This document shows, in pieces, positions 12,999-20,319 of a DNA stretch of 20,319 nt. How positions within the stretch are numbered: position 1 is the stretch's first letter; each line of letters begins with the position of its first letter. The DNA is taken from positions 1-20,319 of the forward strand of contig CAIUAO010000005.1 in the NCBI GenBank assembly GCA_903897155.1, given 5' to 3'. The notes under the pieces are model-generated. The model saw nothing but the letters and a program-made list of their open reading frames with translations. It searched no databases and was not told the DNA's origin. The position numbers were made by a program, and so were the translations under genes. The DNA is from an uncultured Actinomycetes bacterium. GTDB lineage: Bacteria; Actinomycetota; Actinomycetes; Nanopelagicales; Nanopelagicaceae.

Positions 12999-13763
12999 AT
13001 GGCATATATCGACCTGCGTGGTCATAAAGTATGGAGCGTTGAAGGAGAAGAAAATGGCGCGCCCCTGCTTCTTCTACATGGCGGCTTAAGTTCAACAGAG
13101 AGTTTTGATTGGCAAGTAATGCCGGCAGTCGGACATCGTTTTCATGTATATGGTTATGACCGCACAGCTCATGGAAGAACCCCAGTGCGTGAGGGTTATT
13201 ACCACTTTGATTTCCAGACAGATGAAGCAATTTCATATATCGAAGATGTTATCGGTAGGCCCGCCCACATTATTGGCCATAGCGATGGCGGAATTATTGC
13301 TCTCATGGTCGCACTTAAGCGTCCTGATCTTGTGCTTTCTATTATTGCCGGCGGAACTAATTACCACTGGGATTGCAACCTGAATTTCTTTGATGAGCCG
13401 ATTGTTATTAGTGATGAAGATAAAGCAAAGTTTGCAGAGCGCTCACCAGAGCCTGCATATATGCAAGAGGTCATTATTAAAAAGGCTTATGAAGTCTGGG
13501 CAAAAGAGCCGAATATGACCTTGCAAGAGATCAGCACAATCTCCTGTCCTGTCTTAGTTCTCAATGGTGATGATGAGCCTTTTGATAACCATCATGGTGT
13601 TGATCTCTATGAGGCGCTGCCTAATGGAAGATTAGCAATCGTTCCTGGCACATCACACGCTGCCTTAAAAGAGAAAAATGAGATTTGCCTAGCAATCATT
13701 ACTGACTTCTATGATCACCCAGAGATGCGCGGAGAAATGGGCGCCTTCGACGAATTGGCTTAG
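12999..13763 (+). CDS. Alpha/beta hydrolase
   Basis: This 254-residue cytosolic protein has the alpha/beta-hydrolase fold. It has the oxyanion segment LLLLHGGLSS (HGG at 27-29) and YGYDRTAHGRT. The nucleophile elbow is GHSDGG with Ser95, the acid is in LVLNGDDEPF (D191 or D192), and the catalytic His is in GTSHAAL (H220). The triad is therefore complete and an active esterase or related hydrolase is likely; the substrate is unknown. It begins 6 bases after ndh, without its own ribosome site or promoter, so it is probably co-transcribed with it. Its stop overlaps the convergent nuoN stop by 4 bases. Confidence 0.88.
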   Translation: MAYIDLRGHKVWSVEGEENGAPLLLLHGGLSSTESFDWQVMPAVGHRFHVYGYDRTAHGRTPVREGYYHFDFQTDEAISYIEDVIGRPAHIIGHSDGGIIALMVALKRPDLVLSIIAGGTNYHWDCNLNFFDEPIVISDEDKAKFAERSPEPAYMQEVIIKKAYEVWAKEPNMTLQEISTISCPVLVLNGDDEPFDNHHGVDLYEALPNGRLAIVPGTSHAALKEKNEICLAIITDFYDHPEMRGEMGAFDELA

Positions 13764-15274
13764 TGAACCAGCGTTGACATTGTGTCCACAAGATTAAGTA
13801 ACAAGCTTGGATACACACCTAATAGCAAGGTCATAACTGCGCAGATACCAATTGCGATACGTGTCATGATCGATGGAATAACAACAGAAACTCCATCTGT
13901 TGGCGCTTCCTGGAAAAAGAGTGTGAGAACGACGCGTAAATAAAAGAAGAGCGCAATTGCACTGGAGAGCACGCCGACTACGACAATAGCGATATTGCCT
14001 GATTGATAGGCAGCGGTAAAGATCGAGAACTTACTTATAAATCCACTCGTCATTGGGACGCCGCCAAAGCTCAATAGAAAAAGCGCCATGGCAACAGATA
14101 CCAGCGGTGACTTCTTTGCCAGCCCTGCCCACTTAGAAAGATCAGTCACTTCACCCGATGAATCTCGAACCAACGTCACAATTCCAAATGCACCAACTGT
14201 GGCAAAGCCATAAGCAACGAGATAAAACATAGATGCAGCTAAGCCTGCTTTGTTAAGCGCAACAACGCCCGCTAACAAGAAGCCTGCGTGGGTAATAGAT
14301 GAATAGGCAAGTGTGCGCTTGATATCACGCTGTGTCATCGCCGCAATTGATCCAAGAACCATTGTGATGATTGCAATCGTTGTGAGAAATGGCTTCCACG
14401 AATATTGCATCAAGAAAAAAGCGCCATAGAAAATACGCAGAAGCGCGCCAAATGCAGCGATCTTTGTACAGGCTGCCATAAACCCTGTTATTGGCGTTGG
14501 GGCTCCTTGATAGACATCAGGAGTCCATGAATGGAATGGGACAGCTCCCACTTTAAAGAGCAGACCAATGGTGAGAAAAACCATTCCAATATATAAAAAG
14601 ACAGGGCTTCCTGCAGAGAAAATATTTGCCGTTCCAACATCGGTCAGCGACAAAGTACCGCTATACCCATAGAGGAATGCGATACCAAAGAGAAAGAATG
14701 CAGATGAGTAAGCACCAAGCAGGAAGTACTTCAGCGCAGCTTCTTGGGACATAAGGCGCCTGCGACGTGATAAACCAGTCATGATGTAAAGAGGCAGCGA
14801 GAGCACTTCTAGTGCAACAAAGAGGGTGATGAAATCTGATGCGATTGGGAAGAGCATCATTCCTGCAACTGCAAAGAGAGTAAGTGGGAATACTTCAGTA
14901 GTTCTACTTCCAGATGAAATAGCTGCTGCTTCTTCTTCTGAACCAGGCAGGGCAGATACTGCTGGGGCAAAGTGATCATTATCTGCGATAAGCAATACCG
15001 CAAGGAAAGCTAAAACAAGAATTGTTCCTTGCAAGAAGATGCCAAAGCCATCGGTTGCAACCGATCCCATTGCCGCAGTTGCCGATATATCGTTTCTGAT
15101 ACGAAGCAGCCATGCAAATGAAATAACAAGTGTTCCCAGTGAGAGCGTGATTTGAATTGGACCGCGGCGTTTGCTGCCAAAGAATGCCTCGACAAGAACT
15201 CCTAGAAGGGCGCCGCCCAGAACAATAAGAATTGGAGCAAGCTGGGCATAGTTAAGCGTTGGCATCGTAAACAT
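13760..15274 (-). CDS. nuoN: NADH-quinone oxidoreductase subunit N
   Basis: This is an antiporter-like proton-pumping subunit in the membrane arm of respiratory complex I. The 504 residues contain about 14 membrane helices. Proton-path residues by family position are E156 (FVALEVLSLPLYIMTGL), K241 (LLFKVGAVPFHSWTPDVYQGAPTP) and H248. DIKRTLAYSSITHAGFLLAG and the SFGGVPMTSGFISKF segment are also typical. The loop between early helices carries an acidic/Ser-rich insert near residues 108-123. The start ATG shares its A with the nuoM stop (TAATG), indicating translational coupling; a second ATG lies 9 bases further in. It is the last nuo gene. No terminator was found between it and the convergent hydrolase. 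Confidence 0.96.
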   Translation of the reverse strand: MFTMPTLNYAQLAPILIVLGGALLGVLVEAFFGSKRRGPIQITLSLGTLVISFAWLLRIRNDISATAAMGSVATDGFGIFLQGTILVLAFLAVLLIADNDHFAPAVSALPGSEEEAAAISSGSRTTEVFPLTLFAVAGMMLFPIASDFITLFVALEVLSLPLYIMTGLSRRRRLMSQEAALKYFLLGAYSSAFFLFGIAFLYGYSGTLSLTDVGTANIFSAGSPVFLYIGMVFLTIGLLFKVGAVPFHSWTPDVYQGAPTPITGFMAACTKIAAFGALLRIFYGAFFLMQYSWKPFLTTIAIITMVLGSIAAMTQRDIKRTLAYSSITHAGFLLAGVVALNKAGLAASMFYLVAYGFATVGAFGIVTLVRDSSGEVTDLSKWAGLAKKSPLVSVAMALFLLSFGGVPMTSGFISKFSIFTAAYQSGNIAIVVVGVLSSAIALFFYLRVVLTLFFQEAPTDGVSVVIPSIMTRIAIGICAVMTLLLGVYPSLLLNLVDTMSTLVH

Positions 15275-16779
15275 TATTTACCTGCCAATACATGTGGATC
15301 TGTCACATTCATCTGCGCCATGACAGATGTCGTAGAAGGATTAATGACATGTAGCGCAGGCTTTGGATAGAAACCAAGGATGACAAGCGCGGCAATAACA
15401 GGAGCAATAGCGATCTTCTCCCGAAGATTAAGATCGGTCATAGATTCATTTCCACTCTTCAAAGGTCCGTGCAAGGTGCGCTGTACCAAGATCAATATAT
15501 AAAGCGCTGCTAAGACAATTCCCAAGGTACCGATAATCGCTGCGACTGGATACCTAGTAAAGGTTCCAAGAAGAACAAGGAATTCACAGACAAAACTTGA
15601 GAGGCCTGGCAAAGCAAGTGCTGATAAACCTGAGACAAAGAACAGCCACGCCATCACCGGAGTAATGCGTTGCAAGCCACCAAAATCTTCAATTGCAGCT
15701 GACTTGCGGCGAGAAATCATCCAGCCTCCAACAAGGAAGAGCGCTGCCGTTGAGAAGCCGTGGTTGACCATATAGAACGTTGCGCCAGTTAAGCCTTGAG
15801 ATGTGTAAGCAAAGATGCCTAGGGTAATAAATCCAAAGTGAGAGATCGAAGTAAATGCAATAAGTGAATTTAAATTCTTCTGCCCAATAGCAAGAAACGC
15901 GCCATATATAACTGAGATTACCGAAAGAACAATGATGTATGGAGCAAAGGTCTTTGTTGCATCTGGAAAAAGCGTCAGACAAAAACGGATCATTCCGTAT
16001 GTGCCGACTTTATCTAGAACACCTAGAAGCAAGATAGATGTACCTGGTGTTGCAGCCTTTGCTGCTCCAGGAAGCCATGTATGAAATGGCCAGAGTGGAG
16101 CTTTAATAGCAAAAGCAATAAAGAATCCTAAGAAGAGCCAATTTTGAGTTGCGTGATCAATTGTCAGGTGAGATAACGCAGTAACATCAAATGAACCAAT
16201 GGCTTGCTCTGCAGAGATGATGTAGATGCCAATAACAGCAGCGAGCATGAGTAGTCCACCAAAGAGACTGTAGAGCAAGAACTTCAGAGCAGCCGCAGCA
16301 CGCTCACCCGTTCCAAAGCCACCAATAAGGAAATACACCGGAACTAACATCGCTTCAAAGATCACATAGAACAAGAAGACATCTGTCGCCGCAAAGACAC
16401 CGATCATGAAGGTCTCTAGAACCAAGATCAACATATAGAAGGTCTTCACACTCCAGCGTCCACCTTCAGATTCATTCCAACCACCAAGAACCACGATGGG
16501 CACAAGAACAGTAGTTAAAAGAATCAGTACCAGCGCTAAACCATCAATGCCCAGAGCGTAATTAATATGAAAACTAGATACCCATGGATGAGATGTCACA
16601 TAGGCAAAACCGGACGCTGGCGACTTATATTTCAGAGCCATCACAAAGGAGAGCAGCATGGTGATGATAGATATGCCCAGCGCAACAATCTTGATCTGAT
16701 GTGTATTTGTCTTTGGCATAAATGCCAATGCCACAACACCAAGAAGTGGGAAGAGTGTGACAAAGGAGAGAATGTTCAT
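15274..16779 (-). CDS. nuoM: NADH-quinone oxidoreductase subunit M
   Basis: This is an antiporter-like membrane subunit of complex I that moves protons in step with quinone reduction. With the chosen start it has 501 residues. Key positions are E142 (FYVIFEAMLVPVYFLIGGFGTG), K226 (IKAPLWPFHTWLPGAAKAATPGTSILL) and H233, with LNSLIAFTSISHFGFITLG following. The ATG at 16779 is chosen because it forms an ATGA overlap with the nuoL TGA and gives the family N-terminus MNILSFVTLFPLLG; the frame is open 15 bases further up. The stop overlaps the nuoN ATG by one base. Confidence 0.96.
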   Translation of the reverse strand: MNILSFVTLFPLLGVVALAFMPKTNTHQIKIVALGISIITMLLSFVMALKYKSPASGFAYVTSHPWVSSFHINYALGIDGLALVLILLTTVLVPIVVLGGWNESEGGRWSVKTFYMLILVLETFMIGVFAATDVFLFYVIFEAMLVPVYFLIGGFGTGERAAAALKFLLYSLFGGLLMLAAVIGIYIISAEQAIGSFDVTALSHLTIDHATQNWLFLGFFIAFAIKAPLWPFHTWLPGAAKAATPGTSILLLGVLDKVGTYGMIRFCLTLFPDATKTFAPYIIVLSVISVIYGAFLAIGQKNLNSLIAFTSISHFGFITLGIFAYTSQGLTGATFYMVNHGFSTAALFLVGGWMISRRKSAAIEDFGGLQRITPVMAWLFFVSGLSALALPGLSSFVCEFLVLLGTFTRYPVAAIIGTLGIVLAALYILILVQRTLHGPLKSGNESMTDLNLREKIAIAPVIAALVILGFYPKPALHVINPSTTSVMAQMNVTDPHVLAGK

Positions 16780-18665
16780 GCTCCGATCACCCACACTGCA
16801 ATAACAGTAATTACTAGACCTGCAAGCATGAGAAGTGCGTAACTACGTACAAATCCATTTTGAACTTTGCGTAGCACATCTGATGTTGCGGCTAAGAAAT
16901 TACCAACAAACCTCACGAAACCATCAATTACGCGATCATCAGTTTTTACTAAACCGGCAGTCAATAGAGTTCCTGGCTCAACAAACACCTTGTCATTAAG
17001 TAGATCTTGGTAGAGATCCTTACGTGCTGCCTTTGTGAAGATTGAGACATCCTCTGGAGCAAGATCACTGACACTGCGATATTTGGTAATCGCAAAGAAC
17101 GCTCCAAGTACAACAACACCGAGAGCTAAGAGTGAAACTGTGAGCGCAGGCATAAGTGGCTTTCCTTCTTCCATGCTCTGTGAATTCACAACAGGCTGCA
17201 ACCAATGAACAAGTGCGCTTCCGTAACTGAGCAAGAATCCAGATGCTACTGAGCCAACAGCAAGCAGAATCATAGGAAGAGTCATAAGTAGTGGACTCTC
17301 ATGAGGATGAGATCCTGCCTTCCACCTCTTTGCACCAATAAATGTCATCACCATGAGGCGAGTCATATAGAAAGCGGTAATTGCTGCGCCAAGGAGTGCT
17401 GCCCCGCCTAACAAAATTCCTTTTATTCCACCAGCATTAAATGCGGTCTCAATAATCTTGTCTTTTGAGTAGAAGCCTGCAAATGGAGGAACACCTAATA
17501 TCGCTAAGTAACCTAACCCAAATGTCACTGCAGTAATCGGCATGAGCTTTGCTAAGCCGCCGTACTTACGCATATTCACTTCATCATCCATGCCGTGCAT
17601 GACAGATCCTGCTCCAAGGAACATTCCTGCCTTAAAGAAACCATGGGTAAGTAGGTGCAAGATTGCAAAGGCGTAACCCACAGGACCAAGTCCTGTTGCA
17701 AGAATCATGTAACCAATTTGGGACATCGTAGATGCTGCGAGTGCCTTTTTAATATCATCTTTTGCCGTACCAATAATCGCACCAAAGAGCAGTGTGATCG
17801 CTCCAACAATGACAACGAGCAAACGCGCAGTGGATGAGGCATCGAAGATAAAGTTTGAACGGCTAATCAAATAAACACCAGCGGTCACCATTGTTGCGGC
17901 GTGGATCAAAGCTGAAACAGGTGTTGGACCTGCCATCGCATCGCCAAGCCATGATTGCAATGGGAACTGAGCAGACTTACCGCACGCAGCAAGTAAGAGC
18001 ATTGCGCCAATGCCGGCCAGGGCAGCACTTGATGCACCATGTGCACCAGCTTTTACACCAGCAAATGAAACAGTTCCAAATTGTGCAAAACAGATCATGA
18101 TCGCAAGAGATAAGCCCAGATCGCCCACACGGTTTGCTACAAATGCTTTCTTAGAGGCAACTGCGTAGGTTGGATTGTGATTCCAGAAACCAATAAGTAG
18201 GTATGAAGCTAAGCCCACACCTTCCCATCCAACATAAAGATTCAAATATGAATCACCTAAAACTAAGAGCAACATCGCTGCAATGAAGAGGTTTAGGAAG
18301 GCAAAAAAGCGTCTGCGATCTTTATCATGAGACATATAAGCGATCGAATAAATATGAATGAGGGTTCCAACGCCTGTAATAAGAAGGACAAAGCAAATAG
18401 AGAGTTGATCAAGAAGAAGGGCTGCATCGACTTTTAGCGTCCCTACAGAGATCCAATCAAAGAGCTTTTGAGTAACTGCTCTAGATCCACTTGGCTGGCT
18501 ATGCATCTTCATGAACTCATACACGCCAATAACAAAGGTTGATGCGGTGATGAGCGTGGCAAGAATATGCCCCCACTTATCCGCAATTCTTCCTAGAAGC
18601 AGTAAAAGCGCAGATGAAAATAGCGGAAGCGCTATGAGATATACCAAGAGAGATGATGTGCGCAT
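16776..18665 (-). CDS. nuoL: NADH-quinone oxidoreductase subunit L
   Basis: This is the largest antiporter-like subunit of complex I, at the far end of the membrane arm. The 629 residues include E148 (LYVGWEGVGLASYLLIGFW), K230 (CGKSAQFPLQSWLGDAMAGPTPVSALIH) and H255, all positions expected for proton transfer. DDIKKALAASTMSQIGYMILA, LTHGFFKAGMFLGAGSVMHGMDDE and PPFAGFYSKDKIIE are strongly typical. The C-terminal region contains the stretch that forms the long lateral helix, then a final membrane helix (ALLMLAGLVITVIAVWVI). Its ATG shares one base with the nuoK stop (TAATG), and it overlaps nuoM by 4 bases. Confidence 0.97.
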   Translation of the reverse strand: MRTSSLLVYLIALPLFSSALLLLLGRIADKWGHILATLITASTFVIGVYEFMKMHSQPSGSRAVTQKLFDWISVGTLKVDAALLLDQLSICFVLLITGVGTLIHIYSIAYMSHDKDRRRFFAFLNLFIAAMLLLVLGDSYLNLYVGWEGVGLASYLLIGFWNHNPTYAVASKKAFVANRVGDLGLSLAIMICFAQFGTVSFAGVKAGAHGASSAALAGIGAMLLLAACGKSAQFPLQSWLGDAMAGPTPVSALIHAATMVTAGVYLISRSNFIFDASSTARLLVVIVGAITLLFGAIIGTAKDDIKKALAASTMSQIGYMILATGLGPVGYAFAILHLLTHGFFKAGMFLGAGSVMHGMDDEVNMRKYGGLAKLMPITAVTFGLGYLAILGVPPFAGFYSKDKIIETAFNAGGIKGILLGGAALLGAAITAFYMTRLMVMTFIGAKRWKAGSHPHESPLLMTLPMILLAVGSVASGFLLSYGSALVHWLQPVVNSQSMEEGKPLMPALTVSLLALGVVVLGAFFAITKYRSVSDLAPEDVSIFTKAARKDLYQDLLNDKVFVEPGTLLTAGLVKTDDRVIDGFVRFVGNFLAATSDVLRKVQNGFVRSYALLMLAGLVITVIAVWVIGA

Positions 18666-18964
18666 TAGTTCTTCAGCAAACTAGCATCATCGACAGATGC
18701 TGATCGACGTGAGCGATAAATTGTCACGATAATGGCAAGACCCACGACTACTTCACAAGCTGCGACTACCATAGTGAAAAATGATGCAACCTGACCTTCT
18801 AAATTGCCTGCAACGCGTGAAAAAGTTACAAGTGCAAGGTTTGCCGCGTTGAGCATCAACTCAATACACATAAAAATAACAATTGCATTGCGGCGAACAA
18901 GGACACCGGTAGCACCAATGGTGAAGAGGATGACTGATAGATAGAGGTAATTTGAAATATCCAT
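18665..18964 (-). CDS. nuoK: NADH-quinone oxidoreductase subunit K
   Basis: A 99-residue, three-helix subunit of the complex I membrane arm that links the quinone-side channel to the antiporter-like subunits. The conserved membrane glutamates are present: E35 (FMCIELMLNAANL) and E71 (VVAACEVVVGLAIIV). The C-terminal tail is short and polar. Its ATG directly follows the nuoJ stop (TAAATG), and its own stop shares one base with the nuoL start, so the genes are tightly coupled. Confidence 0.97.
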   Translation of the reverse strand: MDISNYLYLSVILFTIGATGVLVRRNAIVIFMCIELMLNAANLALVTFSRVAGNLEGQVASFFTMVVAACEVVVGLAIIVTIYRSRRSASVDDASLLKN

Positions 18965-19747
18965 TTAATCCTCCACCTCTTCTGTGTGTTCAAGTGCAAA
19001 TGGAGTAGGTGAAATAACATCCCCTCGTGCTTTGAGTGTCGCTGAAATAGATGTGGGCGCTGGTGATCCATCTGGTAAAAGTGCAGGAACATCAACAGCA
19101 TTGTGCTTGGCAAAAACGCCAGAGCCAGGAAGTCCTGCAGCATCAGCAAGTGATTTCCCACGAAAGCGTGCAATTGAAAGATCTCGTTGTTTATTTCTCG
19201 CTGCAGGCTTGGTGCTGTGCGCTAGAACCATCGCGCCAAGTGCCGCAGTAATAAGTAGGGCTGAAACTACTTCAAAGGCCCAGACATATTGAGTGAAGAG
19301 CTGAGCTGCAAGACTTTGAACATTTCCTGTTTGATTCACAAGCTTTAATCCCGCAGCTGGTTGATTCACACTCGCACGAGCAACAAGTGAAAGCAGTAGT
19401 CCCCCAAGGCCAAGGCCTGCAAGGATCGAAGCAGCACGCTGGCCCTTAATATTTTCAACGAGAGCTTCAGATGCATCCACGCCCACTAACATCAAAATAA
19501 ATAAGAAGAGCATCATGACGGCGCCTGTATAGACAACTATCTGAACAATTCCAAGGAAGAGTGCATCTTGAGCAATATAGAAAATAGCGAGGGTGACCAT
19601 TACCCACGCAAGCAAAAGCGCTGAGTGAACTGCTTTTTTCATAAATAACATTCCAAGTGCAGCAATCACTGCCACAGGTGCTAATACCCAGAACTGAACT
19701 GCTTCAGGCGTCGCTGTCTGTCCAAATGCAAGTGATTGATGGAGCAT
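18965..19747 (-). CDS. nuoJ: NADH-quinone oxidoreductase subunit J
   Basis: This is a membrane-arm subunit of complex I beside the quinone cavity. Five hydrophobic helices lie in residues 15 to about 175, including the conserved region GIVQIVVYTGAVMMLFLFILMLVG and the last helix VWAFEVVSALLITAALGAMVLAHS. At 260 residues it is clearly longer than E. coli NuoJ (184). The extra length is a hydrophilic C-terminal tail of about 80 residues, rich in Ala, Pro and Ser and ending in acidic residues; longer NuoJ tails are known in Actinobacteria. The start overlaps the nuoI stop by one base. Confidence 0.95.
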   Translation of the reverse strand: MLHQSLAFGQTATPEAVQFWVLAPVAVIAALGMLFMKKAVHSALLLAWVMVTLAIFYIAQDALFLGIVQIVVYTGAVMMLFLFILMLVGVDASEALVENIKGQRAASILAGLGLGGLLLSLVARASVNQPAAGLKLVNQTGNVQSLAAQLFTQYVWAFEVVSALLITAALGAMVLAHSTKPAARNKQRDLSIARFRGKSLADAAGLPGSGVFAKHNAVDVPALLPDGSPAPTSISATLKARGDVISPTPFALEHTEEVED

Positions 19748-20292
19748 TATTTATCAGCCTCTTGTGAAGGATGAGATCCAGTAATTTGGCCTTTGTAGTA
19801 ATCAATATGAGTTGTTCCTGGATACATAGCGTGTGGTGCCTCGATCATTCCTTGACGAAGCGGAGCTAAGAGATCATCCTTTTCAAAAATTAACTTTTCC
19901 CGTGAATCATCAGCTAATTCATATTCATTTGTCATTGTCAGGGCGCGAGTCGGACAAGCTTCGATACATAGTCCACAGAAAATACAACGAAGATAATTAA
20001 TCTGATACACCTGACCATAACGCTCACCTGGTGAGAAGCGTTCCTCCTCAGTGTTGTCAGCGCCCTCTACATAAATAGCATCAGCTGGGCATGCCCATGC
20101 ACAAAGCTCACACCCGATACATTTTTCTAAACCATCTTCATAACGATTGAGTTGATGGCGACCGTGAAAACGCTCTGCTGTTGGCTCTTTCACATCAGGA
20201 TATTGAACTGTGTTGACCTTCTTAAACATGGTTACAAAAGTCACCCAGAAACCGAGTAATTGTTTAGCAAAGCTACTTGGACGCTCAGTCAT
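19747..20292 (-). CDS. nuoI: NADH-quinone oxidoreductase subunit I (ferredoxin-like)
   Basis: This is a peripheral-arm subunit of complex I that carries two [4Fe-4S] clusters passing electrons toward the quinone site. From the chosen start (181 residues) the two C-x2-C-x2-C-x3-CP motifs are at Cys 58, 61, 64, 68 (CIGCELCAWACP) and Cys 103, 106, 109, 113 (CIFCGLCIEACP). The frame is open to 20313, but ATG 20292 is preferred: GAGGAG lies 8 bases before it (20301-20306) and MTERPSSFAKQ fits the family N-terminus. The stop overlaps the nuoJ start by one base. nuoH and the rest of the operon should lie just beyond the right edge. Confidence 0.96.
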   Translation of the reverse strand: MTERPSSFAKQLLGFWVTFVTMFKKVNTVQYPDVKEPTAERFHGRHQLNRYEDGLEKCIGCELCAWACPADAIYVEGADNTEEERFSPGERYGQVYQINYLRCIFCGLCIEACPTRALTMTNEYELADDSREKLIFEKDDLLAPLRQGMIEAPHAMYPGTTHIDYYKGQITGSHPSQEADK

Positions 20293-20300
20293 TAATCTCA

Positions 20301-20306
20301 CTCCTC
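20301..20306 (-). promoter_or_regulatory. Shine-Dalgarno sequence of nuoI
   Basis: GAGGAG on the minus strand is 8 bases before the ATG at 20292. It settles that start against the in-frame ATG at 20313. Confidence 0.7.
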
Positions 20307-20319
20307 TGCACATATGTAA

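Noticed and set aside
1..20319. Mobile elements, tRNA or rRNA genes, CRISPR arrays, prophage or defence genes
   Set aside because: No transposase, integrase, repeat-spacer pattern, tRNA cloverleaf or rRNA segment was seen by eye; the gene content is conserved housekeeping.

Overview
The window looks like a piece of a small, streamlined actinobacterial chromosome. The likely group is freshwater planktonic Actinobacteria of the acI / Nanopelagicales type. The evidence is a set of actinobacterial family proteins (DUF2530, DUF3027, DUF3263, the citrate synthase 2 type, actinobacterial SerC and a CspB-type protein with a C-terminal extension) in DNA that is clearly not GC-rich. Gaps are very short and many genes touch or overlap. 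A DNA photolyase fits life in sunlit water. The lineage is an inference from protein style and layout, not from a search.

Layout. 1-397: 3' end of a GGDEF (diguanylate cyclase) gene. 394-2873 (minus): citrate synthase followed by photolyase. 2982-4866 (plus): pdxH, serC and a possible 27-residue membrane protein. 4840-6087 (minus): an MFS exporter. 6135-6317 (plus): DUF2530. 6314-9166 (minus): cold-shock protein, DUF3027 and groL, with a clear groL terminator and a CIRCE operator. 9232-9781 (plus): a possible structured leader, then a small secreted protein and a 41-residue membrane protein. 9791-11611 (minus): DUF3263 and an SDR/DUF2867 protein. 11667-13763 (plus): a type II NADH dehydrogenase and an alpha/beta hydrolase. 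13760-20292 (minus): the nuoI-J-K-L-M-N end of the complex I operon, continuing out of the window to the right.

How the genes work together. Respiration dominates the right half: six complex I subunits, and beside them the non-pumping NDH-2, which can also pass NADH electrons to the quinone pool. Citrate synthase feeds the TCA cycle that makes this NADH. PdxH makes PLP, the cofactor of SerC next to it. GroEL with CIRCE and the Csp protein form a stress and RNA/protein-folding block.

The patterns most worth following are four. First, a -10-like TAnnnT box sits 6-7 bases before the start codon of several genes, suggesting leaderless mRNAs. Second, tail-to-tail gene pairs overlap through the same tetranucleotide, TTAG. 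Third, a structured 5' leader with some resemblance to c-di-AMP (ydaO/yuaA) riboswitches lies directly against the CIRCE operator, ahead of an unrecognised secreted protein and membrane protein. Fourth, there are several tiny genes. No rRNA, tRNA, CRISPR array, insertion sequence or prophage was seen. No gene-free stretch exceeds 300 bases; the longest, 9167-9376, holds the groL regulatory region and the candidate leader.
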